Origin: Suillus spraguei
Lineage: Eukaryota; Basidiomycota; Agaricomycetes; Boletales; Suillaceae
Assembly: GCA_016800925.1 (NCBI GenBank)
Contig: JABCPU010001029.1
Coordinates: 1-18,204, forward strand
DNA length: 18,204 nucleotides
Reading direction: 5' to 3'
A program made the position numbers and the translations under genes. Shown piece after piece: positions 7,961 through 16,540 of this stretch (its first letter is position 1; each line of letters opens with the position of its first letter). A model generated the notes under the pieces. That model did not search any database and was not told the DNA's origin. It saw only the letters and a list, made by a program, of their open reading frames with translations.

Positions 7961-9022
7961 GTGCCTACATTCCCCGGCGCACCATTCCGATATCCTGAAA
8001 AGGTATCATGATCATCCTACTGCGGGACACCCCGGTAGATTCAAAACTGAAGAACTCGTGAAACGAGAAGCCTGGTGGCCTGCGATGGGCTCTTATATTC
8101 GGAAATACGTTGAGGGTTGCGCCCTTTGTCAACAAATGAAAGCGGATACACATCCTGTTAGGCCCCCGCTTACGCCCATTCCCTCGTCGGCTGTTCGACC
8201 GTTCTCTCAGGTCTCTGTCGACCTTATCACTGACCTCCCTGTCTCTGGAGGCTTTGACAGTATCATGGTCGTGGTAGACCATGGCCTTACAAAGGGGGTG
8301 ATTATTATCCCTTGTTTGAAAACCATCACTTCCGAAGGGGTTGCCAAACTATTTTTGAAACACGTCTACCGACGATTTGGACTTCATGACAAAGTCATCT
8401 CAGATCGAGGACCGCAATTCCTATCTCGCTTCTCAAAGGAACTTGCCCGACTTCTCGACTACGTCATCGCTCCATCTACGGCTTATCACCCACAGACTGA
8501 TGGCCAAACTGAAAGGCTAAATCAAGAACTTGAAACGTATCTACGCATTTATTGCCGCAACAATCCAGAAGATTGGGTAGAACACCTACCAATCGCCGAA
8601 TTCGTCCATAACCACCGAAAACATGATGCAAGGAATGCATCACCCTTCTATCTGATGATGGGATACGAACCACACGCTATTCCCCACCTTATCCCCGATT
8701 CATCCGTACCCGCAGCAGAAGATCGAGTATGATCTCTGCAGAAAATAAGATAAGAAGCAATCGCCTGCCACAACATTGCAATGCAAACGATGGCTGAACG
8801 ATCCCGAGGAGATAAGTACATCCCATGGAAGATCGGAGATAAGGTTTGGCTATCTGCCGCTAATCTTAGACTCAAACTCCCATCAAAGAAACTTGCGCCA
8901 AAACGATACGGACCTTTCCCGATCATTGATGTCTTATCCCCCATCATGTTCACACTCAAACTCCCCCACAATGGAAGATCCATCCCACGTTCCACGCTTC
9001 TGTCTTATCGTCCTATAGTGAA
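7961..9022 (+). pseudogene. pol: Integrase: H2C2 zinc-binding, DD35E core and C-terminal domain
   Basis: The H2C2 module spans HDHP..GHPG to CALCQQM. The core is intact in one frame from 8058: Asp in SVDLITDLP (8220-8222), Asp in ISDRGPQF (8403-8405) and Glu in GQTERLNQE (8511-8513), with exactly 35 residues between the last two. The GPQFLSRF and AYHPQTDGQTER motifs are standard. In-frame nonsense codons at 8730 (TGA) and 8751 (TAA) interrupt the path to the C-terminal domain, which reads on as YIPWKIGDKVWLS and LKLPSKKLAPKRYGPFPI (GPY/F-like motif) to about 8960. It would insert the cDNA into the chromosome. Confidence 0.92.
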
Positions 9023-9249
9023 ATGGACGTGCACGGTCCGAACTTCCCTGAACCACCACCTGACATCATCGAAGAAGAAGAAGAATATGAAATAGAAGTA
9101 ATTCTTTCCCACAAAGGAACTGGCAATCACCGACGCTATCTTGTCTCCTGGAAAGGATACTCATTGGGAGATAACGAATGGCTCCCAGAAAAGAACTTGA
9201 AGAACTCCGCCCGAATTTGAATGCTTATAAGAAGCAACACGCCCTTTGA
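9023..9249 (+). pseudogene. pol: Chromodomain at the C-terminus of integrase
   Basis: After an acidic HGPNFPEPPPDIIEEEEE lead, the sequence YEIEVILSHKG, RRYLVSWKGYS, NEWLPEKNLKNS is a typical chromodomain: the aromatic cage Y/W/W region, then the C-terminal helix. In chromoviruses this domain directs integration to heterochromatin through methylated histone H3. The frame stops at 9220 as written. A 1-nt correction in the adjacent T run continues to NAYKKQHAL and TGA at 9247-9249, a tail also found in the older copy (3118-3149). The preceding integrase frame is displaced by one base near 8970. Confidence 0.88.
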
Positions 9250-9302
9250 TCATCCTTCAGTCAATCAACTCGTGCTAGCACTTGATCAACTACCACCTTG
9301 AA

Positions 9303-10768
9303 ATGTCTTTCCCCACTGCTTACATCACACCCGTCATCGCTGCCACCAATGACTCTGACTCCGAAGCTGAACAATACGGAACTCTTACTGCAGAAATCGA
9401 CAACACCTCCTACATCGAAGCCGCCATTCTCTGTGAGGGACACGCCCTCGAAATCAAAAGAATCTTCACTGAAAGAGGTGCTTTCCCTGCCCTACTCCTT
9501 GTCAACATCATTCGTACTGCAGCCCTCATCGAAGCCACTGCCAAAGATACAACAGAAGTTACACTCCGTCACCGTTTCCTTCATCTTCAAAAACGTATTC
9601 GTGCTTATGCTATGCTGTTGCTTCCCAATTCTTTTGAGAATGATGTTGAAGAAGCTATTCACATCATTGCCGAACGTCGAGCAGGCGTTGCTCGACCTCC
9701 CTCTCCACAGGAAGATACGCCACTTCCTATTCCAGCACCCGCTTCTTCGCGCGTGTATTCTAGTCTTGACGCCTTTGCTGGCTTATGCACTGCTGTCCAA
9801 GAGATCGGACAACTTACCAATACGGTTGTCGAAACCATCCAGCAGTCAGTCGCTGAAACCAGAGCAGCTAGGAACTTAGTGGAAGAAGCTATTACTGATT
9901 TACAACAAACACAAGTTGACCTCGCATCTCCCCGAACACCATCTCCTATCAAACAGCCAACTTCACCACCTCCCGTCATAACCTCTCATGAATGCCCTGA
10001 TTGGCTGTATGAACCTTGCACAAAGGAGCAGTGTGAGGCTGCTAAATTACTAGGGATTCCTACCACCGAGTTGGTAACACTCGGTCCTCGACTTCGCGAC
10101 CTTCACATACATCCTCCTATGTCTATTCCATCGTCATTCGGTCCGATGGACCCCATCCCACCGGTCTTAGTAAAAAACTTCGGTATCACTACCCCGTCTT
10201 CATCTAACGAACTTCTTGAGATCGCCGAACGAGGAACCACTCCTGACCTCCCCGCATCCGCATATACTCTCACTCCCGCTCAGCAGACGCAGCTCAGGCG
10301 TGAAAATACCCTTGCCTTGAAACATATGAAAAAGGAATAAGGGGAAGAAACACGCCAGATCTACCAGTCCCATACCCATCATTTCCCCATCACCACTACG
10401 TAAAGTCCATTCCAACCCTGACGAAAACATGTCACGTCTGTGGACTGCTCGGACATCGACAAAAGAATTGTGCGGAATATCAGTGCAAGGTTTGCAGATA
10501 TTGGTCACCCACTCATCTATCCATTTATTGTCCTCGACAAGTCGGACCTCCTCCCTTCGAGTTAACTTGGAAAGACGAAGGATTCTATGATGCACTTCGT
10601 TCTTGGGAGCAACAGCTTGACGATGAACGAATTCAGGCAGAGAAGAAGAGGGATTCCAAACGACGCGCTGGCCTTGAAGAAGCCGCATATATGAGGAGTG
10701 GGTCTTTTGCTGATGAAGACTACGAGTGGAGCGATGATCCCGTTTACTATGAGAATCAAGATGACTAA
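9303..10768 (+). CDS. ORF3: extra protein downstream of pol, Pro-rich with two C-terminal zinc knuckles (one frameshift)
   Basis: The start at 9303 (MSFPTAYI) is preferred over the ATG at 9282 because the older copy has its ATG at the equivalent place (3206); it lies 53 nt after the inferred pol stop. The first 345 codons hold a helical N-terminal region (EAAILCEGHALEIKRIF, LQKRIRAYAMLLL), a Pro/Ser-rich stretch, a helix-prone region (IQQSVAETRAARNLVEEA), another Pro-rich linker, then TAA at 10338. A -1 frame, open well upstream of that stop, continues to 10768 with TCHVCGLLGHRQKNC (10430-10471 is the CCHC knuckle), a second knuckle CX2CX6HX4C (10484-10531) and an acidic end. I see no signal peptide or membrane helix, so it is not Env-like. 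RNA or DNA binding, Gag-like or accessory, is inferred. The frameshift at A-rich ATGAAAAAGG (10326-10335) may be an indel, an assembly error or programmed. Confidence 0.75.
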
Positions 10769-10787
10769 AGTCGGTGACTTTACGTGT

Positions 10788-10797
10788 AAAAAGGGGG
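10788..10797 (+). other. Polypurine tract
   Basis: AAAAAGGGGG ends 3 nt (TAA) before the 3' LTR, the expected place for the plus-strand primer of an LTR element. Confidence 0.8.
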
Positions 10798-10800
10798 TAA

Positions 10801-11274
10801 TGTTACAATCGTACGTGCCCCTATTCATTTTCTACTTCATTTACCCTGTATATTACGTAACATGACTCTGACTCATATGCTCAACGCATCTGTACTATAG
10901 TTGCCTTCCTTTATCGGATATGCACGTATATTCTTACGTCTCTCTTGGTCTGTGCGCACATATTGGCCTATTTAAGCACGGTGTACTTGTAGTAGATTCC
11001 TTACTTTAATCTTACTAGGTTTTACCTGGAATCTCCTTCACTTAGGCCTCCAACCTAAGTAGTCTTGAATCGTCTCTAAGTCTAAGCACTCCTTAGCCTT
11101 AGTCTCTATTCTCGCGGATACCTCTTAGACTTGTCTTTGAGGCTGAACCCTTGATCGTACTCGGAACGCATTCCTTGTACTTTCACCTTGTCCTCTTTTG
11201 GACATTGTAAGAACTCCCAGCAGACCATCTGTGTCTTTTCACTGTCGCTGGTGACACCACCCTAGTTCATAACA
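10801..11274 (+). repeat. 3' LTR of the chromovirus
   Basis: 474 bp, TGTTACAATCGTACG to CATAACA. The R-U5 part is nearly identical to the 5' LTR with a few 1-nt indels. The U3 segment 10833-10943 differs strongly from 3721-3830 except for a shared CTCTGACTCATATGCTCAACGCAT core. The terminal GTAACA is mutated to ATAACA. A TATTTAAG box is at 10969-10976. Confidence 0.93.
10969..10976 (+). promoter_or_regulatory. TATA-like box in 3' LTR
   Basis: TATTTAAG at the same LTR offset as in the 5' copy (3856-3863). It could drive transcription outward into 11275 onward. Confidence 0.45.
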
Positions 11275-11718
11275 CTCGGGACTCAGACACATGTCAGGCA
11301 ACAACAAAACTTTGATCCACACATTTTTGGTAGATGTCTGTTTTGTCTCGAATCTCGAGTTTCTAGTTTCTAGTTTCGGTACTCTGCACCCGCACCCGGC
11401 ACTCGGCACTAGATGACTCAACACATGGACTTTAAATCTTTCACCTTGTGTGTTGTGTTTTGGGTGTCCAGGTATCCGGAATTCAGGAAATATCTAGTTT
11501 GAATCTCCAGTTTCAAGTTCCTGGATTCGGGACTTGGCACCTGGCACCCGGCACCTCAATTATCGATGAATGTCAGACATGGTGAATTCAGGTTTTCGTG
11601 CTTCAGGGTTTAGATTTTGGTGGTCGATGGTAGGTATATGCACTCATAGGGTGCATGTATCCTATGTGTTTGATTCTCTGGTGGCTACATCAGCTGTACA
11701 TCTTTATGATACATATCT
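11275..11718. other. Non-coding stretch with short simple repeats
   Basis: No gene is seen. It contains a 7-nt tandem (AGTTTCT, nearly three copies, 11358-11378) and two spaced GGCAC-rich copies: about 11365-11408 and 11509-11555 share an AGTTTC...GGCACCCGGCAC pattern. The start does not continue the older chromovirus copy, so the right flank of the insertion has been rearranged. Confidence 0.55.
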
Positions 11719-12200
11719 GGGCCCACCCGTATATGTAATATATTTTACCTCAGCCCACCCGTCTATGCAATAAATATTTTACTGCACCCTTGGCCCACCC
11801 GTCCATGTAATACACACCACATCAGCCCACCCATATATGTAATATTCTCTCACCTCAGCCCACCCATATATGTAATATTCTCTTACCTCGGCCCACCCGT
11901 CTATGCAATAATATTTGCCTTGCATCTCTCTTCAGCCCAGCTGTCTATAATATCCTACTCTACATACTACCCAGATGGGCCCACCCATCTCTGTCAGGGA
12001 TGATATCCCCCTGGCCCATCCATCAACATCAGAAATCATGTTTCCCTCGGCCCACCCGTCTCTCCCAAAAATACAAGTCTCCCGGCCCACCCGTCTCCAT
12101 TGGAAATAATATTCTCCCCAGCCCATCCGTCAACATTGCGGATATACATAACCTCGGCCCATGGTCCACTGGCCCATCTTTGACGGGATATTATGTGGGT
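11719..12200. repeat. Degenerate minisatellite, core GGCCCACCCGTCTATG
   Basis: About 14 copies of a unit starting RGCCCAYCCR begin at 11719, 11752, 11792, 11824, 11857, 11890, 11934, 11978, 12013, 12049, 12084, 12120, 12156 and 12171. Spacing is mostly 33-36 nt, a few at 40-44. The left copies continue TATGTAATAT, while those from about 11978 onward have CTC or CAACAT instead, so two sub-arrays are visible. ORFs crossing it simply translate the repeat and are not genes. Confidence 0.85.
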
Positions 12201-13923
12201 CGGGTGACCCGTATAGTACGGAGTTTTTTCACTGAAGGGGCTCAGGCTTCAAGCTTCCTGTTCAACGACTCAATGCCAATGTGTGATGAAAAGAATGGCC
12301 TGACTGTTTCCGGGACTAGTGGACTTTCAATATGTGTCTATTGATAGTTCTGTTCTTTGTTTTCAACCTCATTTATTCTACCATTGCAGTCTTGTAACCA
12401 GCAATCTATCTTGTTCCCTTCTATGGGATCATTATCAGAGCTCTAACAACGGACTTAGGGTATTGTTGACACAACGCCAACAGATTGAGAGCGCAATACT
12501 GAGAGTCAAAATTCACTGCGCCAGTGCTATGCCGAGGTGTGACTCAACATGACCATATTTTGCAGATTAGCAGTCAGACTCTGAATTTTCTCGGCTTTTA
12601 TCCAACACCACACCACAGTGTCCTTAAAATCATAAGAGGTCGTAATAGCTTGGAACTTAAAATATTGTTCAGTGTGAGTGACCAGTCCTTTGTTACTCGT
12701 CCGACTCCTGGAAGTTACGTAACTTCAAGGTACCAGCAACTGCTCCTTCAAGCCTATGCAAGACCCTGAGGAGCCCATCAAGACAATAATGCTCTACACT
12801 GACCTGGCTGTTTCTTACTTGCTATCCTGCCTCCACAGCTGCTACTCCTACCATGACATCTCCAGGTCCTTTTATTCACTACTGTATCACAAATTCACTG
12901 CAGCCGCAACAATCTTACCTCCCCAGATCTCATTCACCCCTTCAACTTTCAACACCTCAATGGCACCTTCTATACTATGCCAAAGCATCATCAAAATACT
13001 TTGATCATTGCATCACACATGTTGTATTCAAACCATTAATAAAAACTGCATTATCAAGCATTATATCATTCATGGTCTGTTACTCTACAGCTCCTTGCAA
13101 GGTACTGAAAGTGCTCAGTTGGTCTTGAGTGGGAGATGCACTGTGGACGTGGTAGAAAGTGCAGCACTAAAAGATGGGGAACGAGCTCGATGACCTGTGA
13201 CACGTGCACCAGCAGTTAGTGCGTAAGTAAGAGTGCTGAATGTTGATACCGGGATGACAGTGGAACTGGGTATATTAGTTAGATTTTATACCTCAAGTTA
13301 TCAAGAACTGCCAACACTTAGTATGTATTACCTAGATGTGGTTGTCATATGATATTGATGGTCTGCTCATAGTTGCGAATCCTTGACCTGACATGAACTC
13401 AATTTACAATGCCTTCCACCACCAGGTCGCTCTGGATGCACATGACATTGCACCCTACTTCCATGGCTATCTTGGATCCCACGTCTCAGTTTGGCCTGAC
13501 TTTCCACGACTCCATGGTTTGGTTAGTGCACCCTCAGTGAATCCACACCCATTCATCCAACTGGTTCATCATTGTACTGGTGAGTTGTAGCCCAATTTAT
13601 AGAATATTATTTGAAAACCTAATTCAAGATACAAAAGATCTATTCGAGGTGCTGCCACTAGTCAGTCAGCTCATCATGGACGATGTGCATCCACACATCT
13701 ACCACTCGGACAAGGACAGGATGGCATTGTCATGATGAATAGGCTCTCTGCCTATGAAACAGGTGTGAGTGTCTGGGACTAGGACGGCCTTTTTGAGAGA
13801 GTGCAGTTTGAGCAATTAGCAAGCTTGCGAGCAAAGAGCTCAAACTAGTGCTTACTAATCGAGGAAGCACATCAAGGAGATCGCGTGCTCTTATTGTCTC
13901 CATCTCGCGCTTACTCAATTATC
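12201..13923. other. Intergenic stretch, no recognised gene
   Basis: Only short ORFs in shifting frames are present on both strands, none with a recognisable domain or conserved motif. A near-perfect palindrome is at 12707-12730 and a 10-bp palindrome GCAAGCTTGC at 13819-13828. It may be decayed transposon sequence, but nothing supports a specific family. Confidence 0.5.
12707..12730. repeat. Near-perfect 24-bp palindrome
   Basis: CCTGGAAGTTAC followed by GTAACTTCAAGG: the arms are complementary except for one pair, with no spacer. The inner 16 bp (12711-12726) are perfect. Confidence 0.6.
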
Positions 13924-13958
13924 ATTCTCAAGTTGAGAATTTGAGCTCGTATTTATAT
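13924..13958 (+). promoter_or_regulatory. Palindrome and TATA-like box upstream of the DIRS-like gag
   Basis: ATTCTCAA-G-TTGAGAAT is a perfect inverted repeat (13924-13940). It is followed by TATTTATAT (13950-13958), about 33 nt before the first ATG at 13991. The arrangement suits a promoter or part of an element terminus; neither can be proven here. Confidence 0.35.
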
Positions 13959-13990
13959 CTCTACTATACCATACTAGCTTAAAACGTAGA

Positions 13991-15567
13991 ATGATGGAGA
14001 CTTCGAATTCTGGCCCTCCTGCCAGTGCAGGTAGGAAAAGTACTGACGTGTTTAACCTCATGTGGGAGACAGGTTGGGTATCTGACAATGAGGCAGCTAG
14101 CTTAGCCGACCTCATCAGCTGAAAAAACATGCTCAGGTTCATTGATCTAGGTGACCGTGAGGCCATTATTGAAGAAAATTGTCAATGTTCTGAGAGGAAT
14201 GCAGCGAGAGCTCAATTACACGCAGATCAAGACTATATAGAAGAGCCTTCAGAAGATGAACCCCCCTTGGAAGAGCCGGCAGCTGAGCCATTGTAGCGGG
14301 GCATGCCGGCGGGATGTTCTAGAGGACTCGATCAGGTGGGAGCAGTGTCAGAGCGCTGGAGTTAGGGCAGGCAGAGTAGCAGAGTGCTGGAGTTAGGAGC
14401 AAGGTGAGAGGTGGCAGAGGCCCAGCGGTGTCCAGGGTCACGGCAGTAGAAATAGGCTTAGCGCATGTTGCAGACATAGGCTTAGCGCATGTTGCAGACA
14501 TGGGCAGACACACAGTCATGACAGCCAGGTCTCCTGCCTTCTCTCGAGTGCAGTGCTGGCCGATCCACCATCTACTCCCTTCACACAGAGTGCACTAGGA
14601 AAAAAGATGTCAAAGGCCACTGCCTTCTTAAGGACCTTAACTCCAACGACACAGAGAATCATTGGAAGTTGGTTGGTGAAGACGCTGATCAGATGGAACC
14701 ACCACAGCCGCCAGCTGGACCGTCTTATGCTGAAGATGCCAAAATCATTACCAGCGCTAACACAATCCTTACTCAAGGGACAGAAGACCTCTTTGAAATA
14801 CTCAACCTAGCTAAGGCTAAAGTACACATACCCCTTACCTTGCTCACAAACACTGCCTTATGGAAGATGCACGAAGACCCTGCGTGTGTCAAGCTGAAGA
14901 AAGGTCTGGTCCTGAACAATCCCAAAATGATCATTATGGACATGTCAAGCAGATTTGCACCAGAATCTACACTCACTGCAGACGTGTATTTCAAAGTGTT
15001 GAGTAATTTTCTAAAGCTCCTCGCATTAGTAGCTGATGAAGATACGGTGGTGCATTTTTCGGAACACCACATGTTCTGCATGTCATGGGATGAATTTACT
15101 TCAAACTTTCCAGCCATTCTAAGGTTTGATATAGAGACCCGTAGGAGATTTTTCAACTCCTCGGTTTTCTTGGACAAGGGTGCATACAAGGAACATTGGA
15201 GTGAAGTGAAGATTGATTCGAGGATGGAACGCGATCGCAGTTACAATGGGGGGGAGGTTCAATCCCTACACACCCTGCGGGAACGACAGTCCTCCTGGGG
15301 CAAGCATGTCGAACAACGGAAAGCCCTTTTGGGCAGGCAAAGGAGAGACACCATCCGACAACCTCCTTTGCATTATCTGTGGTCGGACGGGACACGAGTC
15401 CAGTAGATATACTCACATGCAGACAATCAAGGGAACAGCACCTGTCTGCATGGCCCAAGATAACAAAATCATCCTCAAGGCCACTAAGGAAATTGTATGT
15501 ATATCCTACAACCTCGGCTGTTGTCCCTCCTGTTGACACGCACCAAACTGGTCTGGTGCATGGCTGA
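13991..15567 (+). pseudogene. Gag-like protein of the DIRS/Ngaro-type element, broken
   Basis: From ATG 13991 (or 13994) the protein begins MMETSNSGPP and continues with STDVFNLMWETGWVSDNEAA, LADLIS, stop at 14120, then an acidic region (EEPSEDEPPLEEP) to a stop at 14294. A variable stretch follows. From about 14669 the main domain reads NTILTQGTEDLFEILNLAKA, HIPLTLLTNTALWKMHEDPA and RRRFFNSSVFLDKGAYKEHW. After a frameshift near 15213-15240, the zinc knuckle CIICGRTGHESSRY (15369-15410) has lost its last Cys (TAT for TGT/TGC). The C-terminal part (APVCMAQDNKIILKATKEI) shifts frame again near 15530 and ends at 15567. The pattern resembles a protein family found next to DIRS-type RTs in mushroom genomes, from memory and unverified. 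Confidence 0.65.
14452..14499 (+). repeat. 24-bp perfect tandem duplication
   Basis: ATAGGCTTAGCGCATGTTGC + AGAC is present twice back to back (14452-14475 and 14476-14499), in the variable part of the gag-like pseudogene. The length is a multiple of three. Nearby, GCTGGAGTTAGG also occurs twice (from 14355 and 14386). Confidence 0.8.
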
Positions 15568-16080
15568 CTAAACACTACTGCAGCTGACAAATAGTACCAG
15601 GACTATAATAGCTTAGTGTTCTTCTATTCAGAAATCAATCCATGATGCAGAATTGAAAGTTTCTTTTTGCTCGTAAAAGTTTGCTTATTATTTCTAATTC
15701 ATTTTTCATGGGTGTGTTTATGTATGTTTGGCTACAGAAACTACTTCATAAGATTCCCACAGATGTCAGGTGACCCCAGCAAAATAATTACATAGAGTTA
15801 CCCTGCAGAAAAACTCATGAAACACATTATGATTCACTCGTGTCACCTCTATGCATCTACAAACAGTGCAAATTTATGCTTCAAATATTACATAATTGAT
15901 ATTCTTCCTAGGATAGCCATCACCTGATCTCAAATTTATGCATAGCCATTGATATCCCACATGACTTTTTCTCACACCCTTGAGCATATTACAAATCAAC
16001 TATGACAATATTCAATAAATAGGGTAGGTCAGCACCCCTACAAAATGTGGGAAAACAGTAGCATAGCCATTCATTTTGTC

Positions 16081-16089
16081 TATATAATA
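16081..16089 (+). promoter_or_regulatory. TATA-box-like sequence
   Basis: TATATAATA followed by CCACC and a downstream GAGAGATTTTCTCCCCCTC stretch. It resembles a pol II core promoter of an LTR or gene, but no coding sequence follows. Confidence 0.3.
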
Positions 16090-16235
16090 CCCACCTTTTT
16101 GTCAATAATAGTGAGAGATTTTCTCCCCCTCAGAAACATAACTGAGAGTGAAGTGTGACCAGCACTATCAGCACACTGTCAAGAACATTGTCAACAACAG
16201 TAAGATTGGAAGTCTACTCTGTGAGATAGCACTAC

Positions 16236-16301
16236 CTTGAGCTCACTGTGCTCAACAACTAGCAAGACCCTGAGCTCACTGTGTCTGACAACCAGCAAGA
16301 C
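16236..16301 (+). repeat. 33-bp tandem duplication
   Basis: Two adjacent copies (16236-16268 and 16269-16301) share TGAGCTCACTGTG...CAACNANCAGCAAGAC-like sequence with a few differences. They lie downstream of the TATA-like box, where an LTR R or U5 region could be. Confidence 0.65.
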
Positions 16302-16528
16302 AACAAATCTTTTTTCTTTGACAAATTCATTCTAGTTTCTTTCATCATATTTCTCTCTGTTTTTCTTTCTCTGTTCTCTGTTTCCTTGCTTCTGTTTCTT
16401 TTGAATCTTTCTCTTTTCTTCTTTTTCTTTGATTACTGGTCTCTCTCTCTCTTTCAAAGTTTGTTGGTGCTAAGTGTCCTTGTGTTTCTAATATTTGTGT
16501 TGTCTCTTTAGTCCATCTAAGGCCAGAG

Positions 16529-16540
16529 TAGCTTAGTGGG
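16529..16540 (+). promoter_or_regulatory. tRNA-like A box (possible SINE or tRNA relic)
   Basis: TAGCTTAGTGGG fits the RNA polymerase III A-box consensus TRGCNNAGYNGG completely and is preceded by GGCCAGAG like a tRNA acceptor start, followed by AGAGA where tRNAs have AGAGC. No good B box follows (GGTATTGAAATCC at about 16648 is a weak candidate), and a complete cloverleaf is not formed. Confidence 0.35.

Larger units (their letters stand above)
3689..11274 (+). mobile_element. Nearly full-length Ty3/Gypsy chromovirus (element 2), ~7.6 kb
   Basis: Order: LTR (470 bp), PBS-like site, leader, gag with CCHC knuckle, aspartic protease, RT, RNase H, DD35E integrase, C-terminal chromodomain, separate ORF3, polypurine tract, LTR (474 bp). 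The RT-RNaseH-IN order plus the chromodomain places it among Ty3/Gypsy chromoviruses. It sits inside ORF3 of the older copy (left flank CCCTT at 3684-3688), but the right flank is CTCGG, so there is no target-site duplication and the host ORF does not continue. Numerous 1-nt frameshifts and a few nonsense codons break pol as written. The element is therefore inactive as assembled, though some indels may be assembly errors. Confidence 0.93.

Noticed and set aside
9298..9879. 193-codon ORF overlapping ORF3 in another frame
   Set aside because: It is a shadow of ORF3. The ORF3 frame is the one conserved in the older copy (3206-3688), and this frame has no conserved features.
11932..12126. Minus-strand ORF with repeated DGWA-like motifs
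   Set aside because: It is just the minisatellite translated; the repeat unit explains the motif.
11719..12200. CRISPR-like appearance of regularly spaced repeats
   Set aside because: The repeats are degenerate, the spacers are similar AT-rich sequence and not unique, and the surrounding DNA is eukaryotic retrotransposon sequence. It is a minisatellite.
12756..13193. Three overlapping plus-strand ORFs of 61-91 codons
   Set aside because: No shared frame, no motif and no credible splice structure linking them. Treated as chance.
14773..15189. 138-codon minus-strand ORF
   Set aside because: It lies entirely opposite the best-conserved part of the gag-like pseudogene and has no independent motif.
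16281..16511. 76-codon plus-strand ORF rich in Phe and Leu, superficially a membrane protein
   Set aside because: It is a translation of a T-rich/pyrimidine-rich tract. The composition alone gives Phe/Leu/Ser, and there is no domain, conserved motif or supporting context.
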